The notes: generated from the sequence alone by a model not told the origin. Positions 24,235-35,931 are shown, counted from the first letter of the stretch. The stretch: 64,000 nt of DNA from Zymoseptoria tritici IPO323 (GCF_000219625.1 NC_018216.1:2480001-2544000), one strand, 5' to 3'. A program made the numbers and translations.

Positions 24235-25044
24235 ATGGCATCATACATCCCAGACGCGCGGAGCAAGGGCGTACGTCTGGCGAAGCGGAGTAAGTCATCA
24301 AAAGACAGCCAGATTTAATTCATGGCCTTCCACTGACTGTATCGACTAGCTCAGTATGATCAAGATCTCATTCACGGCATCATCAACGAGACCCCAATCC
24401 TCCACGTCTCGTTCAATGCTCCTCCCAGGGATGGTCCACAATTTCCGACCATCCTCCCAATGCTGGGTTCCATCGACACGTTCCCCGGAGACCAGGAACC
24501 ACACGTCTACCTCCACGGCTCCTCCGTCGCACGACTCTTCCGACTCACGCAGGGAGACGAAGTGCCACTCTGCATCGCTGGAACCATCCTCGATGGTTAC
24601 GTGCTAGCTCTGGCACCTTTCCACAACAGCTGCAATTATCGCTCCGCAGTAGTATTTGGCCACGGCAGCATGGTCGAAGACGAAGAGGAAGTGCAATTCG
24701 CGCTTCGGTCAATCACGAACAAAGCGAATCCAAACCGCTGGGAGAACAGCCGAAGTCCTCCAACCAAGTCTGAACGTAAATCCACCGGCGTTCTCAAAGT
24801 CCGAATCGAGACTGCGTCGGCGAAGACACGGACTGGAGGCCCGAGTGATGAAAAGGCAGACTTGCAGAATGCTGAAGTTGTGAATAATACGTGGATCGGT
24901 GTGGTTCCGACATATCTCACCCTGGGAGAGCCCGTTGCAGGCGATGAGAACAAAGTAAAGAAGGTGCCCGAGTATCTTGCAGACTGGGTGGCGGATGCCA
25001 ACTCAATCAACGAACAAAAGGCCATTGATGCGATTGATAGCTAG
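24235..25044 (+). CDS. FMN-binding split-barrel protein (pyridoxamine phosphate oxidase-like)
   Basis: Exons 24235-24289 and 24350-25044 (60-nt intron with ACTGACT branch region) give 249 aa. The protein begins MASYIPDARSKGVRLAKR. It continues with YDQDLIHGIINETPILHVSF, TILPMLGSID and VYLHGSSVARLFRL, the pattern of flavin-nucleotide-binding split-barrel proteins of the Pyridox_ox_2 type. Such proteins bind FMN or related cofactors; a substrate cannot be read from the sequence. No signal peptide or membrane segment is seen, so it is probably cytosolic. Its stop codon overlaps that of the convergent neighbour on the other strand. Confidence 0.8.
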
Positions 25045-27644
25045 CGACGAAATCTCCTACGTTTCTGCTCCAAGTCCGTACTTCTGACCAGACGGAAAGG
25101 GCTGTGACTCCATGCTGAAAGCCGTATAGCAATACGAGCTCGATTTCTCGACTGCGTTATTTGTCCCCGCTGAGCTTGCGATTCCGCGAAACGCTCGACG
25201 TCGGCCCAGTCCCTCCGGATCTTCGACACACGGCGTCGACGGCCAAAGATGGCGACCATGAGCCTGGCCTGGTTTTGAGGCTTGACTTTGAGTAGCTCAG
25301 GATCGAGATCGAAGAGTTCTCCGTCCCAAATTTCGTTTGCGTGCTTGACAAAGTATGCCAGAGGCCGTGTGTTGTGGAGTCTGACCTTCTCGTTCAACCC
25401 ATTCGTTGACGCGGCTGGTCCAAACAGTATCCACATGCGCGTCAAAAATGCATTCCTTGCAAGTTCGGGCGTGGTGGAGATCCCGTAGTCGCCCATGCGC
25501 TTCAGCAGCAGGAGACCTTTGGCCCATGGCTCACAAGTTCGGCCTGAGCTGGAAGTCACAGAGCTGGTGGGTGGGAATGTCGTACTGTATCTGTCACTGA
25601 CCCCATGCCATGCTCGCCGGAATGCCCAAACGAAAAGCGCGAATCGCATCTGTCTGTTGAAGATCCACTGCAGCACTCCTTTTGGCTCGCGGATGCGCCC
25701 GCGCAACTTGTACGGACGTGGCCGCGCCTTCGCGGAGTAATTCTGGACAAGCCAGAGGACCAATTGCTCGACTTCATCCCACCGGTGAAGCATACCGTAT
25801 CTCTTCAGGTTCTCTTTCCACAGTAATGGATTGACAGCCACGCCACATTGAGCAGCATAGATGAAGGCATTCGTTGTGAACTGCAGCGGTTCCAGCCATT
25901 GCGGTTTGCCGGTGGAAACTTCAGGAGCCCGTCCTATTCGTCTGACTGGTAAGACATATCGATGCATGAACGTGAGCGTTCTCTTTGTGAAAGCCATGTT
26001 CGCCGCTTGCATTTGCTGCGCAGTGCGCGCAATCGCGCGGAAATCGTGCTGTTTGATGTAGCCTTGAAGCAAGCGGTTCCAAGCTCGAGCGTGTCCATTC
26101 TGCCCTGACAGCGAAAGTCCCATCAATGTGAGATGTGCATTCAGCCAGTCCTCCTTTTCGAGAAAGTCGACCAGTAACAGCTCCTGAGTTTCAATGTCTC
26201 CGTAAGATTCAGGGTGCTGGTCGCTCTGGATGAGCGTGTCGAAGAGCTGGACCGAGCCGTCCATGGTCAGCTTCTGCACCAGTCGTCCGTACACTGAAGT
26301 GTCGAGTACGATGCCTTTAGCTTCGACTACGGTGAGCTTGTTGGAGAATTCAACAAAGCTGCCAGCTCTCAAAGCCATCTCGCGAAGAGCCAGGGGCCCA
26401 AGCTTTTCGATACCGAAGAACTCGAGGCCTTTGATCACCATGTCGAGTGGGAATGCTCGAGTGGCGAACATCTTTGCAACGAAATTGTCTCCTAGTTCCT
26501 TCTGTTTGATCCCATGTACATCTCCAACGATCGTGGACATTTTAGCGCGGGTCAAAGGTAGATGCTGCAGAATTTCTTCCTTTGCTCGGGCGGATTCGAA
26601 CTTGTCAATACGTTTGCGGAGCCTGGCTGGCAGCGAGCCACCGTTGTCCATTTCATACAGCCGTCGTATACCAGGCGTTGCAGCCATCTCGAGCGAAGGC
26701 TTGTCGCCGTCTTTGATGAAGAATCTGTGCCAGCTCAGGATGATCTCCTCATCTTCGCACTTCAGCATTTCTGTCATGAATGCATCGTACATAGGTTCCT
26801 GCTCGGACCTTGAGTATATTTGCATAAAGGCATTCCGCGCCTCGACGTGATCCTGACTATTGGCGCAATCCGAGGCAAGAGAACGAATGTCAACATGGAT
26901 CGTACCGAGACTAGCCACAAGCCGATCGTGAAAGTCAGGCGCCCTCTGAGGTGATACACGCAGCAAGCGACCAACAATGCATTTGTGTAGCGCTGGGTAC
27001 TGCAGGCAAGTTCTCTCGTCGAGGTTCTCCGCGTATTCGCAGACGCGACGAAGAAACTGAGCCCTGAGCCCGTCGCTTTCAACACCCGCATTGATGAATG
27101 TTCCCCAGAGAATGTCCGCCTCCTGGCCTCGCACAGGTAAGTCCAGTCTTCGTCGCCTCAAGCCCTTCCAAACTTCCAACACACCTCGAAAGCCATCGAT
27201 GCGCTGCCGATATTGCAGAAGCTCCACCCACAGCTTAAAATTACCCGCGTTTTCAGGTTGATCGATTGCGAGCTCTCCTTGTGTCTGAGTGGCAGCAAGG
27301 TCGGCCTGACGTTGCAAGTTCTCGATCAATCGATTGGGTGTGACATTCGGTTCGAGGAGTTCCGTGCCGGCATTCAAAGACATGCGCAATGCAAGCTCCT
27401 GATCTGTCGAGTCTTTGTATGTGAGGTGCTTCCGCACTAGGTTTGCTCTCTGCGGCTTCGCGATTGTCCTTTCAGATGTCCTGCTCTTCCTGCTTCTTCG
27501 GGTTCCCGTTGCAATCGCACGCTGTTGTCCGTAACCAAGCCCAGACAAGGACGCGGGACCATCTTCGCAAGTGGCCGCTACTAATCGATGCAGAAAGCAC
27601 AAGGTCGACCGTCTGCCTAGCCACCTGTCAAAGGCCAAGCCCAT
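25041..27644 (-). CDS. Large putative mitochondrial protein, PPR-like
   Basis: A single exon encodes 867 aa. The N-terminus is rich in arginine and nearly free of acidic residues up to about residue 70, as in mitochondrial presequences. The body is made of predicted helical pairs, for example WNRLLQGYIKQHDFRAIART and the segment ending RYGMLHRWDEVEQLVLWLV, reminiscent of pentatricopeptide-type or other helical-repeat RNA-binding proteins of fungal mitochondria. Such proteins act in mitochondrial RNA maturation or translation. I cannot assign an orthologue, and the repeat match is loose. It shares a 258-bp divergent promoter with another apparent mitochondrial gene, which supports the location. 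The start is the ATG at 27644, with the presequence in favour. Confidence 0.7.
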   Translation of the reverse strand: MGLAFDRWLGRRSTLCFLHRLVAATCEDGPASLSGLGYGQQRAIATGTRRSRKSRTSERTIAKPQRANLVRKHLTYKDSTDQELALRMSLNAGTELLEPNVTPNRLIENLQRQADLAATQTQGELAIDQPENAGNFKLWVELLQYRQRIDGFRGVLEVWKGLRRRRLDLPVRGQEADILWGTFINAGVESDGLRAQFLRRVCEYAENLDERTCLQYPALHKCIVGRLLRVSPQRAPDFHDRLVASLGTIHVDIRSLASDCANSQDHVEARNAFMQIYSRSEQEPMYDAFMTEMLKCEDEEIILSWHRFFIKDGDKPSLEMAATPGIRRLYEMDNGGSLPARLRKRIDKFESARAKEEILQHLPLTRAKMSTIVGDVHGIKQKELGDNFVAKMFATRAFPLDMVIKGLEFFGIEKLGPLALREMALRAGSFVEFSNKLTVVEAKGIVLDTSVYGRLVQKLTMDGSVQLFDTLIQSDQHPESYGDIETQELLLVDFLEKEDWLNAHLTLMGLSLSGQNGHARAWNRLLQGYIKQHDFRAIARTAQQMQAANMAFTKRTLTFMHRYVLPVRRIGRAPEVSTGKPQWLEPLQFTTNAFIYAAQCGVAVNPLLWKENLKRYGMLHRWDEVEQLVLWLVQNYSAKARPRPYKLRGRIREPKGVLQWIFNRQMRFALFVWAFRRAWHGVSDRYSTTFPPTSSVTSSSGRTCEPWAKGLLLLKRMGDYGISTTPELARNAFLTRMWILFGPAASTNGLNEKVRLHNTRPLAYFVKHANEIWDGELFDLDPELLKVKPQNQARLMVAIFGRRRRVSKIRRDWADVERFAESQAQRGQITQSRNRARIAIRLSAWSHSPFRLVRSTDLEQKRRRFRR

Positions 27645-27902
27645 TTCGACCAGCAGATCAGGTGGCTGCCTCGATCTGGAGCCATTGCATCTGTGTCCCT
27701 CGTGGATATTCGCCGGGTTCTCGTATGTCGTGAAATGATGTTGTATGCCTCGCGTGCATCTTCAAGGAAGGAAGGAGCTCTTCTCCCATGCCAAGGCTCG
27801 GGCCTTTCCGGTTGACTTCGCCGACGAGCTCTCCTCGACGTTTGACCATCACTTCACGGCATTGTGACTTCAAACTCCACTCCACTCCACAACCAAGCAA
27901 TC
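27645..27902. promoter_or_regulatory. Compact bidirectional promoter of two mitochondrial-type genes
   Basis: Only 258 bp separate the start codons of the PPR-like gene (minus) and the small oxidase-like gene (plus). Both promoters and both leaders must fit here or overlap. A TCCACTCCACTCCAC run lies at about 27877-27891. Joint regulation is an inference from the spacing. Confidence 0.55.
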
Positions 27903-28405
27903 ATGCGTCCTTCTATGATCCACCGCATGGCGTGAGTCCTCACTCAGTGACGAGTGCACATCTGTGATCCCAGCTTCGCAAATGACTAACACCTGCCGCA
28001 TAGGTTCCCGAAGTTCCCGGGTCTCTACCGCAGGAACAACGTGCCAGACTGGCAGAAACTCCACCAGGCTCACGATGGTGTCAGGCAGTGGGACAAGGTA
28101 CGCAAATGGAGCGGGAGAAGAGCTGGGAGGAAACATGCAGGACGAAACAACGGCCGCTGGAGCGGGCACTCGATTTGAACACCAGCTGATGATGGACAAA
28201 CAGGGCCCGCGCGCCAAGTACATGCTCTATCCATACTACGCCTGCCTCATCGCGACCACCGCCGGTGAGTATAAATGCCTGCAATCTAGAGAGAGAGTGA
28301 GAGACAGGTCGGCTGACAACTGGACTAGCAACTCAATACATGATGGTCCGCATGGTGCTCGGAAAGAAGACGTGGTTTGGCGGCGCGACCGCCGCGAAGG
28401 AGTAA
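27903..28405 (+). CDS. Small mitochondrial membrane protein, cytochrome c oxidase subunit VIIa-like
   Basis: Four exons, 27903-27931, 28004-28097, 28186-28264 and 28329-28405, give 92 aa; introns are 72, 88 and 64 nt. The protein starts MRPSMIHRMAFPKFPGLYRR, a basic leader. It continues with WQKLHQAHDG and QWDKLMMDKQGPRAKYMLYP, then one membrane segment (YYACLIATTAATQYMMVRMV), and ends GKKTWFGGATAAKE. The short basic N-terminus, the KxMLYP motif before a single membrane span and the length resemble the COX7a-type subunit of complex IV in the inner mitochondrial membrane. The family match is by architecture and short motifs, so another small respiratory-chain subunit is possible. All four splice junctions keep the frame. 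Confidence 0.65.
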
Positions 28406-28744
28406 AGCGCATACCCACGGCAACCAAAGCAGCGGAGGATTGAAGGTTCCGAGGGCGTTGAATGCGTGTACATCAAGAATACAACCTCGAGCATGTCTCT
28501 TTTGTCTTTGCACTGCGTCTCGGAATATACCGTGATCGCTGTACCGGAGACATCTCATCGACCGCGTCATATTGGACTGGCAACTGGATACTAAGCGACA
28601 TGTACGAGCTGCTACTGCGATTCGCTGGGCATGAGCAATGAATTGAATATCGATTTCTCTGGACTACCAACCAAGACGTGCGCTCTGGGTTATCATTCAT
28701 GCGAGATTCATCATAACATCATGACAGGACCCTTTCTACTCGTC
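28406..28744. other. Convergent 3' region
   Basis: This lies between the stops of the oxidase-like gene (plus) and the Ser/His-rich gene (minus). No gene is seen. Confidence 0.4.
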
Positions 28745-29396
28745 TCATCTCTCCAAGGACTTCTTCATAGCCCTCCACATCGACCACAGGGAACCTCCAA
28801 GCCTGAAGATTGTCAGTAAGTGCCATGTCCAGCGCGCAGTTCGGGGCAGAATATACTCACGTAGGCCTTGTGGATTCAGTGCGTTTGAGCTGCTTGATAT
28901 ACTCCTCCCTCTCACTCTCCGTCCGGTACGGCTCATCATTTGACCTTCGATACTGCGACACGTGACTGCGGGATGAGCGATGGCTTGCATTGGACGCACG
29001 CCGATCATGCGAAGGTCGCTCGTCCACGGGCCTGCTGTTGCTCCTGTGGGAATGATGGGAATGCCGTGAGTGGTGAGAATGTCTTGATTCCGTCGAAGCG
29101 TAGCTGGGTCTTCTTTCTCGACTCGTGGACCGTCGTGCTATACCTTCGGCGTACTGCACGGCTTGCACGTCCGGGTTGGGTGGCCGTAGCTGATCTATGG
29201 GTACCTTGTAGCTTGGGCTCGAGCTGTATTGCACCGGACTTGGAGGCCTGTAAGGTCGAGATTGCTGGTCTTCAGGCATCAGGAATGATGGACTGTTTCT
29301 TCTGGGTGATGCTGGGTTGCCGTTAATGTAGTCGTCTGGAATGTATCGATTTGAAGAGCTCCGTGGCCGAATGTCTCTCGTGTCGTATGATGCCAT
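28745..29396 (-). CDS. Ser/Arg/His-rich low-complexity protein, function unknown
   Basis: On the minus strand exons 29396-28861 and 28802-28745, with a 58-nt intron (GTGAGT ... TTCAG), give 197 aa from the ATG at 29396 (MASYDTRDIRPRSSSNRY). The protein is mostly disordered. It has a proline-rich middle (RPYRPPSPVQYSSSP) and a histidine-serine tract of SRHSHHS repeats at about residues 110-125, followed by basic and serine residues. It ends with a conserved-looking segment, GGSLWSMWRAMKKSLER. The open frame extends upstream to 29576, so a longer N-terminus is possible. I do not recognise a family. Histidine tracts can bind metals, but nothing else supports such a role here. Confidence 0.55.
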
Positions 29397-30369
29397 GGCT
29401 AGAGTGGAGCTCGAAGTTTCGATGATGGAAATGGATGCGCCACGATGTTCGGGGACAGCGGAAGCAAAGAGAAACTTGCCGGAGACTTTGTTGAAACAGT
29501 CAGGTCTGGAGGAGAGATCTGTAACATATAGCGCCAAAGCATGCCTACGGGAATGCCCCGGCGAGAATTGCCTCACGGGTGGCAGACCTGTAAGAGGTCA
29601 GGATGATGCATAGATCGGTCGACTTTGGCAGCCGTCAGGCACCGGTGAACGAAAGATTCGGAAGGCCTTCCCGGTACACGATCTGTGAAGACGTGCAGAA
29701 GTCAGGCACACCTTGTCGTGGTTCATGTAGATGACGTCGAGGCGAGTCTATGGTGTGCTTGGCCATGGCAGTTTTGCATGCGTAAGCATAGCACACCTTG
29801 CCTTGGCTCCTGCCGGTAGGACAGCGGGAACCCACCAGCATGGCACAATTGCTCAACAATCTCGAGGCAGACTTGGTGTTTCCATGCTTCTGCAGAGTCT
29901 CTCTGATTGTTCCGCCCTGGCGCTTCGAGATGGCAGGTATCGAATCCTGAAGGATGAGAGGTTCGTCATGTACAAAGACCGCATGTCTTGGCAGCGGAGA
30001 ACTCGACCAGGGAGTCGACTTCTCATCCAAGCCACGAGCTCACGCAAGACATTTGCATACTCATGACTGCTCAAGCAGCACGCGGTCTGGCGACTCGATC
30101 CCATATGACTTGTTCTAAAATTGCAAACAAATGTGCGCACGACCGTAGTCGACGTCGACCATCAAACACCACACACTGGGCAGTGCAGTGCTTCAGCATA
30201 GCCCCACCAAGGCGCTTGATCATCACAAGACCGAAGCGCAATCGGCACGTACGACGCCACTTCCTTCTTCTAGAATAAAGACGAAGTTGTCTGGTCGCCT
30301 TCATCCGTAACGCCTCTTTCCTACGTTGTTCGCATCTGACTATAGATCTGCAATCCCCTACATACAGAC
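29397..30369. promoter_or_regulatory. Divergent region upstream of the Ser/His-rich gene and annexin
   Basis: These 970 bases separate two genes transcribed away from each other. The minus-strand frame stays open to 29576, so the first 180 bases could be coding. The rest is presumed promoter and leader; no motif is recognised. Confidence 0.4.
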
Positions 30370-31924
30370 ATGTCCGGCTATTATCCTCCACCCGGTGCCC
30401 CGCCGCCTGGCCAACCTCCCTATCAACGTGAGTTATCGGCGCTGCGCAAGGCATGTTGCGCGGCATGAATCGCCTTCAAGATGTCCTGCTAGCAATTCCG
30501 GTGAGCGCGTGCTGACGGCATGTAGAATACCCGCAACAAGGCTATCCGCAGCAACAGGGCTATGGACAGCCGCCTCTCGGGGCACCAGGTCAAGCACCAT
30601 ATCAACGTGAGTGAACAATGGAATCGCATATACATGACACTTCGAAGGCGACATCAATCAGCAGCCTTTCCATTCACTTTTAGGCGCTCACCATGATCGC
30701 CTGCTGACAGTACGGACAGAATACCCTCCCCAAGGACCTCCTGGCCAGGGATACGGCGCACCACCTCCACAACAAGGCTGGGGACAGCCTCCTCCTGGAC
30801 AACACGGCTACGGAGCTCCTCCGCCTGGTCAGTACAACGCTCCACCTCCCGGACAATATGGTGCTCCCCCTCCCGGACAATACGGCGCACCTCCGTCCGG
30901 CCAATACGGTGCGCCACCTCCGCAACACGGCTATGGAGCACCCGCCGGACCGCCAGCGATGCCATCCCCCGGATATGATCTCCGACAACGCAGCAACATC
31001 AACGTGGACCGCGCCGCGGACGATCTCCGCGCTGCAATGAAAGGTTTCGGCACCGACGAAGACAAACTGATCCGGACTCTCGCCCAGCTCGGACCCCTCG
31101 AAATCGAAGCCGTCAAGCAAGTCTACAAAGCCCGGCACAAGCGCGATCTAATGAAAGACGTTCACGGCGAGACGTCGGGGTACTTCCGCGAAGGCTTGGA
31201 AGCCATGATCCGCGGCCCTCTCGACCAAGACTGTGAAGTCATCTACGAGTCCCTCAAGGGCGTCGGCACGAAAGAGAGCGCCCTCGACGACACGCTCCTC
31301 GCCCGCTCCAACGCCGACATCCACGCCATCAAAGCCCACTATCAGCAGAAATACCGCCGCTCGCTCGAGTCCGACGTCAAGGGCGACTTGTCGATGAAAA
31401 CCGAGCGCATGTACGACATGGTCATGGCGGGTCGCCGCGCCGAGGAGTCCGAACCGGTGATCCCACAACAAGTCGACGCATGGGTCAAGGAGATTTACGA
31501 CGCCACCGAAGGCCGCGCGGGAACCGACCAGATGACCGTTTGCGCCGTGCTGACGGCCCGCAGCAACGGCCAGATCCGCGCGATTGCCCAAGCCTACCAG
31601 GCGAAATATCACCGCTCCCTGGAACAGGTCATCCGCAAGGAGTTCAGCGGCCACATGGAGAATGCACTGTGCTTCATCGTCGGTGCCGCCGTGGATCCCG
31701 CCAAGAACGACGCGGACTTGCTCGAGGACTCGATGAAGGGCATGGGTACCAAGGATACGGCGCTCGTCCGGCGCGTGGTTATGATCCACTGGGATCGTCA
31801 GAGACTGCAGCAGTGCAAGGCGGCGTACAAGCACTTCTACAAGCGCGACTTGGTCGAGCGCATCAAGAGCGAAACCTCGGGCGACTACAAGAAGCTCATG
31901 GCGGTTTGTGTTAGCCTGGCTTGA
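30370..31924 (+). CDS. Annexin with a Pro/Gln/Gly/Tyr-rich N-terminus
   Basis: Exons 30370-30427, 30526-30606 and 30720-31924 give 447 aa. The first 130 residues are repeats of PPPGQYGAP and QQGYPQ type, as in annexin A7/A11 and fungal annexins. Four annexin repeats follow. Repeat 1 contains MKGFGTDEDKLIRTL, repeat 2 LKGVGTKESALDDTL, repeat 3 GRAGTDQMTVCAVL and repeat 4 MKGMGTKDTALVRRV. The GxGT loops needed for type II calcium sites are visible in repeats 1, 2 and 4, and a near match in 3. Annexins bind acidic membranes in a calcium-dependent way; in filamentous fungi they are linked to membrane repair and secretion near hyphal tips. Exons 1 and 2 end in the same TATCAAC|GTGAG junction, and exons 2 and 3 both open with AATAC. 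Confidence 0.92.
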
Positions 31925-34900
31925 GGGAAGGTGAGATACTGGCTGACTTTTTGTGTTTTGTGCTGTATAGCTGTTTCAGGTCTAAGGGTTTGGGAGGTAT
32001 TTTGGTTTTCACAACGGGAGATACCCGCAGAGGAGGTTGGACAGCACGCGAGGATTGAGAGCGTTTGAGTACCAGACAGGATAAGCAGTTGACGAATGCA
32101 ACGGACGACTTTCTACGAGTGTAGAATTGACATGTTTCCACAACCTACACTTGTATCATAGCGAAAGCGCGCTACGAGAAGAATGTGTCGACTGCTGGGT
32201 GTTTGAAGATCGGTCAATGATGCGAGCAAGTCGCAAACACTGCAAGACTTCGACTTGCACACAGCTTACCTCGCAGAGTCGCACCGCATTCGTGGCTCGG
32301 CGTCAAGGCCGTATCGACAAAAGTGAGAGCGCGGACGCGACGTGCTTACCTGCACGTCGTCCGGATCGTTGTAAGCGAACGAAGCGCAAACAATCTCTCA
32401 TCTCTCGGTCGAAGGCAGCGGATGAGCAGACCGTACCAGAACATCGAACACAACCAGTACCGAATTTCCAGCGCGCATGAGTGTTGTGCTTTGGTCGGTG
32501 CCGACTCCGAGTGTACGTCGGACGGTGCGCCGTGGCCTCTGCGGGCTCGGCATTGGGTGCCGCGCCCGTTCGCTAATCAGAGGTGTTCATGCGCGAGTGA
32601 GTGCTCGTGATGGCTGTGCGTTAAAGTGGTCGACAGGGGTGCTGATGGCGAGGTGATGCGAAGAGCTCGGGTTGGATGCCTTCTCGGCCAGATTCGCCGG
32701 CGGTCAGAGTGCATCTTGTGATTATTATTGTCGAGTTGTGAACCATTGTGACAAGCAACCCCAGACTGCATGAGTCAGTCCACTAGACAACCTGATTGAC
32801 CAACCTGATCGTGTGCCGGCCGTAGGACGAGTGCCTTTGAGTTCCGGGGCGGAGTTTCGTGGGGAAAGTCTTTCTGCTCGATCCGACCAACTGTTTGTCG
32901 GCATCACTGGTCGTTCAAGCAGGCCATGGCTGGTGAACCAAGAGGAGCATGTAAGCTAGAATGTCTGTTTCGAAGGCAGGAGCATTCTCGATTAGATGTG
33001 ATGACCGAGCCGCAGTCGCGGACGAGAGTATGAGGTGTGCTGGATGTCGAAGGTCTTTGATGACGACGCCGTGCTGTATGACAGTCTCCTTGGCGTTGTG
33101 AGTGCAGACGAGTCATGGTCAATCTTCTCGTGCCCGCCTCAACAGGCAATTGCGAGTTTCAAAATGTGGCGCAATCAAAGTTTTCGGTTGGGTGCATGTG
33201 CAGCTGGCATGAAACAGGATTAGAGGTCCGGTATATCCGGTACATGTCCTCGAGGCACCGTGGGCATGTCGCGAATAGCTGCTTTGACTTGAGAGAGTTT
33301 GGTGTCGCATACTCGCTGTATTTTTTCGCCTTTGGGCCTTGGTCGCACACCGAGTACAGCACGTGAGAGCCACCATGCATGCAAGCAGCTCGGCCGGCAG
33401 TCAACCCGTTTAATATGCTGTGCGACCACCGGCACGTTTGGCAGATGACGCCCTTTTTGCCATGAGGTACTCCACTCAGATGGATGCGCTCATGTCGGAG
33501 AATCACAACGAGGCCTCCTGGCCGCACAGTCACAGGCGTACCTACATTGATTTCCATGCAGGTGTCCGATGGCCACGAGACCAAGTGCCTGATTCTGGAA
33601 ATGCTGGCCGAGTGATTCGCAGAACCGAAATCCACCCGTCGCAATCACGTCCAGGTCCCGTGATGGTCCCGTGAGCTTACATGGATGCATGATATCGACG
33701 TTGTCACTGCATTAGCGGACGGCTGAGATTCGAGGTTCCTGAAGCCACCGCGAGAGCTGGAGGTGGCTCTTCACGAGCGACAGAGAAAGGCTCTGCGCAG
33801 TCACGCGGGATGGCATTGGAAAGATCGGCTGTGGTTCGCTCGGGAGTCGGGACTCGGGAGGGAGGCAGCGGTACAACGTGTGCCGGGCCCATGAAGCGGA
33901 GGGGTTGAGCTGTGAGGGTGTGCTCATCAAAGCAGGCCGCCGGGATGAGATGCATGCTTGATTGACAAGGCAGGCGTCCGACCAGCCTGTGAGGTAGAAC
34001 TAACAAGGCACTCTTTGCACATCTTACATGCTGCTCTGCCCTGGCTTCGACGCATGTAAGAGTACAGCATTGAAGGTACATGGTAGACATGATGCCTGGT
34101 CACGCTGCGACGACCTGTCCAATGAGAAGAGCAGATTCGTGAGAGAACAATAGAGTTTGACGCTTGAGACCTTGTCTATCATCTCAACCAAGACCTTCAA
34201 CGTGTTCGATGTGCGAGAACACTGGGAGCGCAAGCGAGTTGTCGAAGCTGTGATGAATAATGACGGATTGTGAAATGTCTCGAAGGACTGTGAGTGTGAG
34301 GTGGGCATCATTGGCAAGGCCGTCTCTCCTACTACATCAGGACGAGTACATTATACTTGTCCACGGGTATCCTCCCCTCCCCGCTGCGATCGCAGATTGT
34401 GCGTCAGACGAGTTCCATCACTTCTATGAGCCAGGTACGTGACTCGGCGGATGTGGTGGTGTCAGGTCAGGTTGTCGCCGTTCCGCACAGTGCTGGCCGT
34501 GAGAATGCTTTTCATCACCCGCGACGTGGTCGAGTGATTGCGTGGTGGTGTATAGCAGCAGTGCGGTATAGGCAGGATGGGCTTTGTCGGGTCGAAGACG
34601 ACGGACAGACCGACGACGATACCTTAGTTCCAGGTAGCGGAGCATGCCACCTCCACCACACGCAAGAGACGGGAGCGCACTAACAGCCAGGCCCACAGCC
34701 AACCAGGCCGGCCCCGAGGATCTGATTTGTGCAAGGCGTCCCCCTCGCCTTTCCCGTCCATCCCGCCGGCAGCTGTTGGTCGTCACAGCCGCGGCCGACT
34801 AGCTCGTCTCCAGCCACAGCGTGCCCGAGGTGTGATTCGCTCAACCACAGAGCTGGGACCGAGACTAACGGAGACTAACGACACCACCGGTCGCTTGCCG

Positions 34901-35931
34901 TTCCCAAGGTTCAGAGATTCCACGCTCCGTGCTGCAGGTCGCGGAAGTGGGAGGGAGTAGGTGAACTGGGGGAGATGGGAGCACTGGGCGCGAGAGAGTC
35001 CTTGGTCTGTCTGTCTGGGATCGTCGGCCCACTAGAACTACCTTACCTTAGCACTTACCTTACCTTACCTCTCTCCGTCTGTCGCGATCAGCTCTCGGCC
35101 ATCTTTCCTCCTTCTCACACCACCAACCCAAGGTACCCTCCCACTCCCTCCTGCGCGACCGTCGCACTGCAGACTGCAGACTGCCTGCATCTCTCACCTC
35201 TCCGCTCCGCCGCCCTGCTTGCACCACCCTCTCGTGCGCATCTCCATTCGGCGCCCGCTCCGACGTCAGCCGCGCCCGCGTCCAATCCGACACCTCTCTT
35301 GAATGCCAGCGCATGTCGCATCTGGTCTGCATCCTCCCACCTTTCCACTGCTCGCTCGCTCGCCGTCGAATCGCGTTGAATCGCACACACACTCTCTGCT
35401 TGTCTGCCTCGCGGGATCATACACTCACAACTCTGACAACACCAACCGTCCTCTCGTGACGGCATTGCGCGCGTCCTGTCCGCGGCAGTCGCATCACATA
35501 TACGATTCTCTGACGTGATCGACAACTCTCACAGAGCTCTCTTCTCGCCATCATCTTTCCCACTCGAACATTGCGATCCAACGCGCGCTCACTTTCCGGT
35601 CCGACCGCATTCATTCGCAGCATTTTCGCCAGTCTCAGAGCGCTGCTTGTCCGACTTCGCTGAAACGCTCTCTGACAGCATTCGCGAAATCAATACTGCG
35701 GGCATCATCATTTGCTCCCTCATATGACACATCACCACAGCCGCGTGCATTCTGCAAGATTGGATATTTACAACGACCACGAGAACTCGCTCAGCAACTG
35801 GCCATCACGACGCTCCGGTACGCCCGGCGCATTCTCACTGTACTTCGCGGACCCGTTGGTTTGACTCCCTCTCGCGCCGCGCCGTTCTTTGAGAGCTGTT
35901 GAAACCTCCAAAACCCTCAACCTCGCGCACA
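31925..35931. other. Four-kilobase gene-free stretch and long WHI3 leader
   Basis: No gene is recognised on either strand; open frames are short and lack domains. From about 35040 the plus strand becomes pyrimidine-rich, with runs such as CTTACCTTACC near 35060 and many CTCTC and CACAC tracts, which suggests a long promoter and 5' leader for the RNA-binding gene that starts at 35932. The part from 32 to 35 kb may hold a non-coding RNA or regulatory DNA, but nothing shows it directly. Confidence 0.45.

Noticed and set aside
35040..35075. CCTTA-type repeats as a telomere remnant
   Set aside because: The unit is not TTAGGG and the tract is short and imperfect; it is a simple repeat in a leader region.
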